Part shown: piece after piece, positions 29,597 to 38,290 of the stretch
Layout: every line of letters starts with the position of its first letter
How positions within the stretch are numbered: the first letter of the stretch is position 1
Origin: Flavobacterium gyeonganense
GTDB lineage: Bacteria; Bacteroidota; Bacteroidia; Flavobacteriales; Flavobacteriaceae
Reading direction: 5' to 3'
Length of the DNA stretch: 64,000 bases
NCBI RefSeq assembly: GCF_029625295.1
Contig: NZ_CP121112.1
Location: 3,534,001-3,598,000, forward strand
Notes under the pieces: model-generated
Told to the model about the DNA's origin: nothing
Database searches by the model: none
Seen by the model: only the letters and a program-made list of their open reading frames with translations
Position numbers and translations under genes: made by a program

Positions 29597-30622
29597 ATGA
29601 AAAGAATCCTCTTTTTTGCTTTTATTTTTTATCTCTTTTTATCTTGCTCGAATAAAATTGAGAATGTTGAAAAATCTATTTATTATTGGAAAAGTGATAG
29701 TTGGGATTTGAGTCCGAAGGAAAGGGAGGTTTTAAACAATTTAAAAGTCAGGAAACTTTATATTAAGTTTTTCGAAATTGATCATAATGAAGCTTATGGG
29801 GATTTTCCTGTTTCCAAATCCTCTCTGCGTTTTTATCAAGAGGAAGATTTTATTATAGTTCCAACGGTATATATTAAAAATGAAGTTTTTAAAAATACGA
29901 ATAGAGCAAGACTGGATACACTCGCAAGTAACATTAATTTTTTGATTACTAAATACACCAAAGATAAATTCGAAAGAGCCGATCCTGTAAAAGAATTTCA
30001 AATGGATTGCGACTGGACACTGACAACAAAAGATAATTATTTCTATTTTTTAAAGAAACTAAAAAACATTTCGAAAAAAGAGATTAGCTGTACATTACGA
30101 TTATATCCTTACAAATATCCCGAAAAAATGGGCATTCCACCGGTTGATAAAGCGACATTGATGTGTTATAATTTAATCAATCCTTTAGAGAATCATTCCA
30201 AAAATTCTATTTTAGATATTGAAGAATTAAAGCTTTATCTCAATAAAAAAAGAAAGTACCCATTGCATTTAGATATTGCGCTGCCAACTTACTCCTGGAT
30301 GCAGGTGTACCAAAATGATCACTTTTATAAAGTAATTTACGGTGGACAGAAAGAGATTTTAAAATCTTTAAAAGAGATAAAACCTTTGTGGTATGAAGTT
30401 ACAAAAGATACTGTGGTTGATGACTTTTACTTAAGAATCGGCGACAAGATTAAATATGAGAATTTAACTCCTGTGAAAATTAATGAAGCAATCGAAGTGA
30501 TTAAAAAAAATGTAGATTTTGACGCTAATACTACAATTACCTTATTTCATTTAGACGAAGAACAATTAAGTAATTACAACAATGAAGAACTTTCTGCTTT
30601 TTATAGCAATTTTAGTAACTAA
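29597..30622 (+). CDS. Lipoprotein of unknown function, possible TIM-barrel hydrolase-like fold
   Basis: A 341-residue lipoprotein with Cys17 in LFLSC. I do not recognise the family. The body alternates hydrophobic strands with helices in the order expected of a barrel: RKLYIKFFEID, DFIIVPTVYI, FQMDCDW at about 134-140, CTLRLYPY near 165, MCYNLINP near 190 and LDIALPTYSW near 225. Strand-end Asp residues in MDCDW recall glycoside-hydrolase-18-like barrels, but the classic DxxDxDxE motif is not seen, so this is a guess. The downstream gene starts 41 bp before this one ends, a strong sign of translational coupling and joint function. Confidence 0.7.
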   Translation: MKRILFFAFIFYLFLSCSNKIENVEKSIYYWKSDSWDLSPKEREVLNNLKVRKLYIKFFEIDHNEAYGDFPVSKSSLRFYQEEDFIIVPTVYIKNEVFKNTNRARLDTLASNINFLITKYTKDKFERADPVKEFQMDCDWTLTTKDNYFYFLKKLKNISKKEISCTLRLYPYKYPEKMGIPPVDKATLMCYNLINPLENHSKNSILDIEELKLYLNKKRKYPLHLDIALPTYSWMQVYQNDHFYKVIYGGQKEILKSLKEIKPLWYEVTKDTVVDDFYLRIGDKIKYENLTPVKINEAIEVIKKNVDFDANTTITLFHLDEEQLSNYNNEELSAFYSNFSN

Positions 30623-32933
30623 CAGCATTTTTGCCTGCGGTTTTTACCCGTTTGGAGAAGACATCAGATATTCTTTTTTAAGCCCTGCAAATTTTAATTA
30701 CTACTCTTATTCCGAATTTAATTATTCTTTTAATACATTTTATCCAAATCCAGATGGTGTTTATCCAAAAGGTGCAATCGATGAGAATGAAAAACTTTGG
30801 GTGAAATATTGCAATAATAAAGTTTCAGTTGATGCAATAAGAAATGTTTTATATAGCTTTAATGAAGAAGATATTAATGAAAAATCGTCGAATGAGTTTC
30901 TTCGCTATTTTTATAAAACTAAAAATAGCGAAGCCATAAATTATTTAAAGTTTGCTAAGACCTGCGAATTTTTTAATGACATGTATGAAGATCCATGGGA
31001 AAGAAAGGAAGGTGCTTCTATACCCAAAAGAAAAGAACTGATTGATAAAGCTATTTTTAATTCGAATAAAACAAAGAATAAGATACTTAAGTCGAGATAT
31101 ACTTTTCTGGCGATAAGGCTGGCTTATTATAATAATGATTTCGACCAAATTAAATCCTTGTTTGATACCGTTTTTAAATCTCAAAAAAAAGATATCCTAT
31201 ATTATTGGAGTTTGTATTTCAGAACATTTGCAGAAAAGGATAAAGTTTTATCTAATTTTTACGCAGCTCAGGTTTTTGTAAATGCGCCGGATAAGCGTTT
31301 TATGATTGCGCAGCAGTTTGATTCTAAAATTTCCTTAGATGCTGTTTTAAAATATGCTAAAAATAACGAAGAAAGAGCAAATGTTTATTTTTTGGCAGGA
31401 ATTAAAAAAAGTGATCAGGCCTTATATTCTTTAGAGCAGGTATATAAGTACAATCCGAAATTTGAGGGCTTATCTTTTCTGTTATTAAGAGAAATTAATA
31501 AAATTGAGGACTGGGTTTTTACACCCTATTATTCTTTATTTAATCCATCGGTGTCAAAGTATAGTTATTGGGAAGAAGAGGATAAAGATAATTCCATTAA
31601 GGATATTTTAAATCGGGTAGAAAATGACAGAGCGTACGCCAGCAGAGTGTTACAGTTTGTAAATAAAGTAAAGTTTAAAAAGATTAGTGATCCGGTTTTA
31701 TGGAAAATAGGAAAGGCGTATTTGTCATTTGTAACTCAAAACAATCAAAGCTGCTTAAATGAAATTGCCTCTTTAGAGAAAAATATTTCTGAGAAAGATA
31801 CAATTTATGATCAGATACAGATTATAAAAGCATTGGCTTTAACTGCAAATCAGGAAAGCACAAAGGCTGTAATTCTGGACGAAGTGAAACCAATCCTTCT
31901 TAAAAATCAAAAAAATAAAAAGTTTCTGTTTGCTATTGGAAGAGAATTAGAATATAAAAAGAATAGAACTGATGCCGCTTTTTTGTATTCGAAGCTTAAT
32001 CATGATAATACGGAATATGTTGGGACTTATGATTTAAGTACAGTGGTTTGGAAAACTTTAAAAAACAAAAGAAGTTCCTATAGAGATTTTTATACAGATT
32101 ACTTTGATTATGTCGATGTGATGTATACCCCTGAAGATGTACAGGAGATTGTTGTTAAAATAGAAGATCAAGACAATAATCTGGATTCATTTTCTAAATG
32201 GAAACAAAGTTATATCAAAACTCAAGTTCCAAGACTGTATGATCTGATTGGTACAAAGTATATTCGACAAAATAATTTAGAACTTGCTGCTGAATATTTT
32301 GGTAAACTTGATAAAGATAAGTTAGCGAACTATTCTGATTGCCTTTGGGAAAAACTAAATTGTGAGGTTGTAGATATGTTTGATGCAAATCCGTTTTTTG
32401 TGCTTAAATATACTCCTGAGTTTATCAATCAGGACAAAAATTTTAAATTAAACAAAAGAAGTATTATAGAACATCTGATATCGTATCTTAAAAAAGCAAA
32501 TGATGTAAAGGAAGAAAATAAAGATTATTACTATTTCCTCGTAGCGAATGCTTATTACAATATGACACAAAATGGAAATTCATGGATGATGCGCCGCTAC
32601 TATTGGCATCATTACACAGACGATGCTCCTTTTGAAGATGAAAGGGAATTTTATGAAAGCAACCTGGCGCAAAAATATTATCTTCTGGCATTAAAAAATG
32701 CAAAGACAGATCAGTTTAAAGCACTATGCTTAAGGATGATTGGGCGTTGCGAAAAGAATAAGCTTGAATATCAGAATCCAAATAATTATGATAGTACAAT
32801 CGAAAATTATGATGATTTTCTGTTGAGTAAAAACAAGTATTATCAGGATTTAAAATCAAACTATGCGGATGACTATGAAATCTTAATGTCAAGCTGTAGT
32901 TCTTTTGAAGGGTATTTCAAATCCAGAAGATAA
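30582..32933 (+). CDS. Large secreted helical (TPR-like) protein of unknown function
   Basis: A 783-residue protein with an N-terminal signal segment ending ...SIFAC; it could be cut by signal peptidase I after Ala or be lipidated on Cys19, since the lipobox is imperfect. The mature start, CGFYPFGEDIRYSF, is aromatic-rich. Most of the rest reads as paired amphipathic helices of a TPR-like solenoid (residues about 200-480 and 560-770), rich in Lys, Tyr and Asn. No catalytic motif is seen. Its start lies inside the upstream lipoprotein gene (41-bp overlap), so the two form one unit. I cannot assign a function; a scaffold or binding protein on the cell surface is the best guess. Confidence 0.7.
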   Translation: MKNFLLFIAILVTNSIFACGFYPFGEDIRYSFLSPANFNYYSYSEFNYSFNTFYPNPDGVYPKGAIDENEKLWVKYCNNKVSVDAIRNVLYSFNEEDINEKSSNEFLRYFYKTKNSEAINYLKFAKTCEFFNDMYEDPWERKEGASIPKRKELIDKAIFNSNKTKNKILKSRYTFLAIRLAYYNNDFDQIKSLFDTVFKSQKKDILYYWSLYFRTFAEKDKVLSNFYAAQVFVNAPDKRFMIAQQFDSKISLDAVLKYAKNNEERANVYFLAGIKKSDQALYSLEQVYKYNPKFEGLSFLLLREINKIEDWVFTPYYSLFNPSVSKYSYWEEEDKDNSIKDILNRVENDRAYASRVLQFVNKVKFKKISDPVLWKIGKAYLSFVTQNNQSCLNEIASLEKNISEKDTIYDQIQIIKALALTANQESTKAVILDEVKPILLKNQKNKKFLFAIGRELEYKKNRTDAAFLYSKLNHDNTEYVGTYDLSTVVWKTLKNKRSSYRDFYTDYFDYVDVMYTPEDVQEIVVKIEDQDNNLDSFSKWKQSYIKTQVPRLYDLIGTKYIRQNNLELAAEYFGKLDKDKLANYSDCLWEKLNCEVVDMFDANPFFVLKYTPEFINQDKNFKLNKRSIIEHLISYLKKANDVKEENKDYYYFLVANAYYNMTQNGNSWMMRRYYWHHYTDDAPFEDEREFYESNLAQKYYLLALKNAKTDQFKALCLRMIGRCEKNKLEYQNPNNYDSTIENYDDFLLSKNKYYQDLKSNYADDYEILMSSCSSFEGYFKSRR

Positions 32934-32938
32934 AAAAC

Positions 32939-32975
32939 AAACCCCGACAGATGCTTTAAATCCTGTCGGGGTTTT
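32939..32975 (+). terminator. Rho-independent terminator after the two-gene secreted module
   Basis: Stem AAACCCCGACAG/CTGTCGGGGTTT with a 12-nt loop and T-rich tail. It is almost identical to the valS terminator upstream. Confidence 0.85.
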
Positions 32976-32982
32976 GTCTTTT

Positions 32983-33669
32983 TCAAAAACGTTTATTTTT
33001 TATTAAGCTCTGCCGCTTTTGTTCCCAAAATGTTTCAAGTTTATTATAATCAATCGCATCTGCGGGTTTTTGGTAAGATAACCTGCCTGATTCAAATGCT
33101 CGGACGAGAATGGTTTCTATCAGATAATCTTCGTTTACTTCAAAAGGTTTGTATTCCCGTTTTAAACTAATGTCAAACATATTCGCGGTAGCATTTGATA
33201 CAAATGCCTTAAAACCGCTTTTTAAAGTTTTTACTAATTCGTATGTTGTTATTCCGGTCTGTCGATGGATAAGTTTTACTAAAATTTGCCCTTGTTTTCG
33301 GGAAAGCTTTTTTAATCTTGCTTCGAACTCATTATTGAGATAATCTTCAACTATTTTGAAATATTTTTTCTTTTCCCGGCTGGTTTTCAAACGCGCCATT
33401 CCGTTGTTTAAAGCCGTTAATCGGTCTGCCGCCAGTTTTGCATAAGGATAAACTTTGTAAACCCTGTTCTGAAGAATCAGAAACTGTTTTTTAGCTTCAG
33501 GATTCAGTTCACCTTTTGAAATAACAATTTCCGCTAATTCAATTGTATCATTCAGAATTGAATCATTTTCAGTAAGCGTGTAGCCCATTTCACTTTCTTT
33601 TGGCGTAATCTGTGCTTTAGCAGCAAAAGAAATTAAAAGAAAACATAAAATACAGGTTGTAAATCTCAT
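32983..33669 (-). CDS. DUF4294 domain-containing protein
   Basis: A 228-residue exported protein with a signal peptide to about residue 19 (AKAQ). It contains the flavobacterial DUF4294 pattern: ELAEIVISKGEL, VYKVYPYAKLAADRL, REKKKYFK and GQILVKLIHRQTG. The protein is mainly helical and basic. Function is unknown. It is divergent from the M42 peptidase gene, and from memory this neighbourhood is common in Flavobacterium. It faces the terminator of the secreted module. Confidence 0.85.
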   Translation of the reverse strand: MRFTTCILCFLLISFAAKAQITPKESEMGYTLTENDSILNDTIELAEIVISKGELNPEAKKQFLILQNRVYKVYPYAKLAADRLTALNNGMARLKTSREKKKYFKIVEDYLNNEFEARLKKLSRKQGQILVKLIHRQTGITTYELVKTLKSGFKAFVSNATANMFDISLKREYKPFEVNEDYLIETILVRAFESGRLSYQKPADAIDYNKLETFWEQKRQSLIKNKRF

Positions 33670-33751
33670 CGAATATATATTTAAGTGTAAAATTATACAT
33701 TATATACACAACTGTAATACCAAATTTTTAATTTAGCAAAAAAAATATTTT

Positions 33752-34840
33752 ATGACTACAAAATCTATACTGAATGATACCTCAATTGCTTTTTTAGAAA
33801 GCTACCTAAATAACGCTTCGCCGACAGGTTACGAGAGCGAAGGACAAAAAATCTGGATGAAATATCTTGAGCCTTATGTAGATACTTTTATTACTGATAC
33901 GTACGGAACTGCTGTTGGAGTTATAAATACTGACGCTCCATTTAAGGTGGTGATTGAAGGTCATGCGGATGAAATTTCGTGGTATGTAAATTATATCACA
34001 GATGATGGTTTGATATATGTTATTAGAAACGGAGGTTCTGATCACCAGATTGCACCTTCAAAAAGAGTAAATATCCATACCAAAAAAGGAATTGTAAAAG
34101 GCGTTTTTGGATGGCCTGCCATTCACACCCGTTTGCGTGATAAAGAGGAAATACCTAAACTGAGTAATATTTTTATTGATTTAGGATGTGAGACCAAAGA
34201 GCAAGTTCTGGAAATGGGGGTTCATGTGGGTTGTGTAATTACTTATCCGGATGAATTTATGATTTTGAACGAAAATAAATTCGTCTGTCGTGCCATTGAC
34301 AACAGAATGGGCGGTTTTATGATTGCCGAAGTAGCACGTTTACTGAAAGAGAACAATAAAACACTTCCGTTTGGGTTGTATATTGTTAACTCTGTTCAGG
34401 AAGAAATTGGTCTTCGCGGTGCCGAAATGATTTCACAGCGAATCAAACCAAATGTAGCTATTGTGACTGATGTTTGTCATGATACTACAACACCAATGAT
34501 TGATAAAAAGGTGGAAGGCGATCTTAAAATGGGTAAAGGTCCTGTGATTGCATATGCTCCGGCAGTTCAAAACAACTTAAGAGACTTAATTGTCGATACT
34601 GCCGAAGAAAAAAACATACCTTTTCAGCGTCATGCTACTTCAAGAGCTACAGGAACAGATACAGATGCTTTTGCTTACAGTAATGGTGGTGTGGCTTCAG
34701 CATTGATTTCACTGCCATTGCGTTACATGCATACGACTGTAGAAATGGTTCACAAAGAAGATGTTGAAAATGTGATTCAGCTGATTTATGAATCATTATT
34801 GAAAATCGAAAACAATGAAACTTTTTCTTATTTTAAATAA
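33752..34840 (+). CDS. M42 family metallopeptidase (glutamyl aminopeptidase/endoglucanase-type)
   Basis: A 362-residue zinc peptidase of the M42 family, forming large cytoplasmic aminopeptidase shells that trim peptides. Metal ligands are visible in order: EGHADEISW (first His and catalytic Asp), RAIDNRMGG (bridging Asp), VQEEIGLRGAE (catalytic Glu pair) and TDVCHD, with the last His in LRYMHTTVE. From memory, members were once called endoglucanases (FrvX, CelM), which is misleading. It is followed after 59 bp by a two-component system, probably a separate transcript. Confidence 0.9.
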   Translation: MTTKSILNDTSIAFLESYLNNASPTGYESEGQKIWMKYLEPYVDTFITDTYGTAVGVINTDAPFKVVIEGHADEISWYVNYITDDGLIYVIRNGGSDHQIAPSKRVNIHTKKGIVKGVFGWPAIHTRLRDKEEIPKLSNIFIDLGCETKEQVLEMGVHVGCVITYPDEFMILNENKFVCRAIDNRMGGFMIAEVARLLKENNKTLPFGLYIVNSVQEEIGLRGAEMISQRIKPNVAIVTDVCHDTTTPMIDKKVEGDLKMGKGPVIAYAPAVQNNLRDLIVDTAEEKNIPFQRHATSRATGTDTDAFAYSNGGVASALISLPLRYMHTTVEMVHKEDVENVIQLIYESLLKIENNETFSYFK

Positions 34841-34899
34841 GATGATTTAAAATGTTAATTCGGTTATTTACTATAGCCGAATTAACTAATAAAAAAAAC

Positions 34900-35579
34900 A
34901 TGAAAATTTTACTGCTCGAAGACGATTTTACTTTATCCAAAGAAATAGCTGTATTCTTTGCTTCAAAAGAATTCGAGTGTCTGCCGTATTATGATGGAGC
35001 ATTACTTTTAAGGAAATATTTTCCGTATGAATATGACCTGATTATTCTCGATATCAATGTTCCAGGTATAAACGGAATCGAAGTTTGTAAAAAAATTCGC
35101 GAAACAGATAAAAAAACACCCATAATCATGCTGACTGCTTTCAGCGAAATCGAAGACAAACTGGCTTCTTTTGATAGTGGTGCCGATGATTATCTGGTAA
35201 AACCTTTCCATTTTGAAGAATTGTACGCCAGAATTTCGTCTCTTTTAAGACGAAAAGAAATTCCGCAGCAGGCAGAAGAAAAGATTGTAATTCAGGATTT
35301 GGAAATTTCAGAATCTGAAATGAAAGTATTCCGCGCAGGCGAAGAAATCAAACTTACGCCTAAAGAATTTAAACTGATTTTGATTTTGGCTCAGGCCAAA
35401 GGAAAAGTGCTTTCAAAACAGTTCATAGCAGAAAAACTATGGGATTATCATATCGAAACCAATCAGAATACAATTGAAGTTTACATCAATTTTCTCAGAA
35501 AAAAATCGATAAAGACCACGAAACCAAACTAATCCGAACCAAAATAGGTTACGGATATTATTTAAGCGATCAGGAATGA
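34900..35579 (+). CDS. OmpR-family response regulator of the metal efflux locus, frameshifted near the end
   Basis: The receiver domain has phosphoacceptor Asp51 (LIILDINVPG) and Lys101 (LVKPFHF). A winged-helix OmpR/PhoB output domain follows (LTPKEFKLILILA). The start is ATG 34900 (MKILLLEDD); the frame extends 16 codons further upstream without conserved sequence. An A7 run at 35499-35505 shifts the frame and would end the protein early. One added A restores RKKIDKDHETKLIRTKIGYGYYLSD, read as its conserved wing ending GYGYYL, and moves the stop to 35577-35579, overlapping the kinase ATG by 4 bp (ATGA). This gives 226 residues, normal for the family. Confidence 0.9.
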
Positions 35580-36934
35580 CATTAAAAAACAGGATATCAC
35601 TTTTAGTAAGTCTGCTCTTTACAATCCTCTTTGGGCTGGCTTCTACTGTGATTTTTGTTTTATATTCTAATTTCAGAAAAGAAGAATTCCGGGATCGTTT
35701 AGAAATAAAAGCACTTTCAAACATTAAACTTCTTGTAAACGTAAAAGAAGTTGATGATCAGCTTTTAAAAATGATTGATCAGAATTCAATCAATAAATTA
35801 TATGATGAAAAAACGCTGGTTTTCGATTCTAATTTCAAACTTATCTACAGCAGTATTGACGATGCCAAAATTGACTGGTCTGTCGACGATTTAAAATACC
35901 TTAAAAAACACAAAACGTTTTTTAAACAACAAGGCGATTACGAAGTGTACGGTGTTTTTTATGATACCAAAGACCGGGATTTTTATGCCTTAATATCGGC
36001 CACAGATGATTATGGTAAACGAAAACTACTTTTTTTACGATATACGTTAATCATTTCTTATATCTTTTTTACCTGCATTTGTTGGGTATTAACTTCATGG
36101 ATGGTAAAAAAAGCCATGAATCCGTTAAGTATTTTTCATCAGAAGATTAAAAATATAAACGAAAACAATCTGGATACCCGCGTAGAATCCAAAAGCAATA
36201 AAAATGAAATTGACCTGATTGCCAATGAATTCAATTTTATGATGGACAGAATCGAGGTTTCGTATCAAAAACAAAAAGAATTCACTGCTCACGCTTCGCA
36301 CGAACTCAGGACTCCTCTATCAAGAATAACATCACAAATTGAAAACACAATTGCGGATCCGGAAACATCAGCTAAAGGAAAAACTTTTTTAAATACTATT
36401 TTATCTGATGTCAATCATTTATCGGAACTGATTCATTCTTTACTGGTGTTGTCTAAAATTGATACAAATACTGCTGCCAACGATGAAATTCAAAGGATGG
36501 ATGAAATTCTGTTTTCGGCTATTGAAAATTTAAATAAAACCTTTCCTGATTTTGTCATTTTGTTTGAAATAGAAGAAAGCGACAATCTTGATACGGCTTT
36601 AGAAATAAATGGAAATAAAAGCCTTTTGGAAATTGCGGTGAGTAATGTGCTAAAAAATGCCTGCGTTTATTCTGATAACAAACAGGCAAAAGTCAAAATT
36701 AGTACTCAGGAAAATCATTTGGTGATTTCAGTTTTAAACACCGGAAAAACACTCAGCGAAAACGAACAGAAAAATCTTTTCCAGCCTTTCATGCGTGGCG
36801 AAAATTCAAAAGGTACTTCTGGTTTCGGACTTGGGCTGCGTATTGTAAACCGCATTTTAATACTTCATAATGCAAAAATCAGGTATAACGTACCTGTAGA
36901 AAAGACTAATTTATTTGAATTAATTTTTAATTAA
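35576..36934 (+). CDS. Membrane sensor histidine kinase of the metal efflux locus
   Basis: A 452-residue kinase. Transmembrane helix 1 is near residues 6-28, a periplasmic sensor of about 120 residues follows, then helix 2 near 152-175, a HAMP linker, and a HisKA domain with phosphorylated His242 in ASHELRTPLSRI. The ATPase domain has the N box NVLKNACVYSDN and a G box GFGLGLRI. The gene overlaps the regulator stop, so the two are co-translated. The sensor part has no evident metal-binding His/Cys cluster; Asp and Lys dominate. By position it probably controls the TolC-adaptor-pump operon that starts 97 bp downstream. Confidence 0.93.
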   Translation: MTLKNRISLLVSLLFTILFGLASTVIFVLYSNFRKEEFRDRLEIKALSNIKLLVNVKEVDDQLLKMIDQNSINKLYDEKTLVFDSNFKLIYSSIDDAKIDWSVDDLKYLKKHKTFFKQQGDYEVYGVFYDTKDRDFYALISATDDYGKRKLLFLRYTLIISYIFFTCICWVLTSWMVKKAMNPLSIFHQKIKNINENNLDTRVESKSNKNEIDLIANEFNFMMDRIEVSYQKQKEFTAHASHELRTPLSRITSQIENTIADPETSAKGKTFLNTILSDVNHLSELIHSLLVLSKIDTNTAANDEIQRMDEILFSAIENLNKTFPDFVILFEIEESDNLDTALEINGNKSLLEIAVSNVLKNACVYSDNKQAKVKISTQENHLVISVLNTGKTLSENEQKNLFQPFMRGENSKGTSGFGLGLRIVNRILILHNAKIRYNVPVEKTNLFELIFN

Positions 36935-36943
36935 ATAAGTATT

Positions 36944-36992
36944 CTTAATTTTTTTAAGCACTTTTTAAGGTCTTTCTTAAGGTGTCTTAAAG
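36944..36992 (+). promoter_or_regulatory. Five phased TTAA boxes: likely response-regulator operator for the efflux genes
   Basis: TTAA occurs at 36945, 36954, 36965, 36977 and 36987, spaced 9-12 bp (about one helical turn), mostly within TTAAG or CTTAAG. OmpR-type regulators bind direct repeats with this period. The row lies just upstream of a near-consensus -7 element (CATATTTG, 37004-37011) and the TolC-like gene, so it probably controls that operon. It is inferred from position and spacing. Confidence 0.5.
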
Positions 36993-37031
36993 TCCTGCAA
37001 TAGCATATTTGTGTCAAATAAAAATGATACG

Positions 37032-38279
37032 ATGAAAAAGTTATTTGCATTATTCCTGCTGATTGCCATGAATCAGATGGTTCTGGCTCAAAAAACAGTC
37101 ACTTTAGAAGATTGTGAAAGTCAGTTTTTAAAAAACAATCTCTTTTTGCTGGCTTCGCATTACAATGTTGATGCCTCAAAAGCGCTCACGATTCAGGCGC
37201 GTATCTGGGACAACCCAGTAATTTCCGCAGAACTCAACGCCTACAATCCGGATCGGGATAAATATTTCGATATCGGGAAACAGGGACAGAAAGTATTTGG
37301 TATCGAGCAGCTGATTTATCTGGGAGGGAAAAAACGCAACGAAATAAAATTAGCAAAAACCAATGAACAGCTTGCAGAACTGCAATTCAATGATTTGCTC
37401 AGAACGCTCAAACTGCAATTGCGTAAAAGCTTTTATACGGTTTATTACAATTCAAAAAGTCTGGAAACCACAGACAAACAATTAGCTCATATTGAAGATT
37501 TAATCAATTCGTACTCAGTTCAGGCGCAAAAAGGAAATATTCCTTTAAGGGATGTTGTGCGTCTGCAGTCGCTTTATCTGAATTTTAAAAATGAGCGTAT
37601 GGAAGTAGTAAATAACAACATCGAAGAACAGGCGAATCTGAAATTGCTTTTAAATTCTACTGATGAAGTTGTTCCGAATGTTTCAAAAGACGAATTCAGT
37701 AAATATTTAAAAACGATTGATTTCGACTTAAAATCTTTTGAAAATGAAGCTATTGCAAACAGACCTGATTATCTGGCAAAACAAAAAGAAATAGATGCCA
37801 ACGAACTAAATGTAAAATGGCAAAAATCACTTTCGGTTCCTGATATTACTTTGGGTGCCAAATACGACCAGCGAAGCGGTGCTTTTAACAATGAAGCGAA
37901 TTTGACTGTTGGAATTCCATTGCCGCTTTGGAATCAAAATAAAGGAAATATCAAGTACGCAAAAACCATTCTGGAACAGTCAAAAATTGAAAAACAAAAT
38001 TTTGAACTGCAGCTTCAGACTGAAATCACATCCGCCTGGAATAAATGGGACGAATCCCGTAAAAATTATGTTTTGATAAAACCAACAGTAAACTCGGATT
38101 TTGAAGCCGTTTATAACGGAATCTTAACCAATTTCCAGAAACGAAATATCAGCTTATTAGAATTTACGGATTTTATGGAAAGCTACAATCAGGCTAATAT
38201 TCAGGTAAACGAGTTAAAGAAAAAACTGGCGCTGTCTGCAGAAGAATTAAACAGTACAATCAACAAAGACTTATTTTAA
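37032..38279 (+). CDS. TolC-family outer membrane efflux protein
   Basis: A 415-residue outer-membrane channel of the CusC/CzcC type, counted from ATG 37032 (MKKLFALFLL); a GTG seven codons upstream overlaps the promoter-like region. The signal peptide ends near VLAQ. Two homologous halves of long helices follow, with LEDCESQFLKNN at the head of the first and AIANRPDYLAKQKEID at the head of the second, the usual TolC fold repeat. It forms the trans-envelope exit duct with the adaptor and pump encoded immediately downstream (11-bp and 3-bp gaps), so the three are one operon. Confidence 0.92.
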   Translation: MKKLFALFLLIAMNQMVLAQKTVTLEDCESQFLKNNLFLLASHYNVDASKALTIQARIWDNPVISAELNAYNPDRDKYFDIGKQGQKVFGIEQLIYLGGKKRNEIKLAKTNEQLAELQFNDLLRTLKLQLRKSFYTVYYNSKSLETTDKQLAHIEDLINSYSVQAQKGNIPLRDVVRLQSLYLNFKNERMEVVNNNIEEQANLKLLLNSTDEVVPNVSKDEFSKYLKTIDFDLKSFENEAIANRPDYLAKQKEIDANELNVKWQKSLSVPDITLGAKYDQRSGAFNNEANLTVGIPLPLWNQNKGNIKYAKTILEQSKIEKQNFELQLQTEITSAWNKWDESRKNYVLIKPTVNSDFEAVYNGILTNFQKRNISLLEFTDFMESYNQANIQVNELKKKLALSAEELNSTINKDLF

Positions 38280-38290
38280 AACTAAATAAA

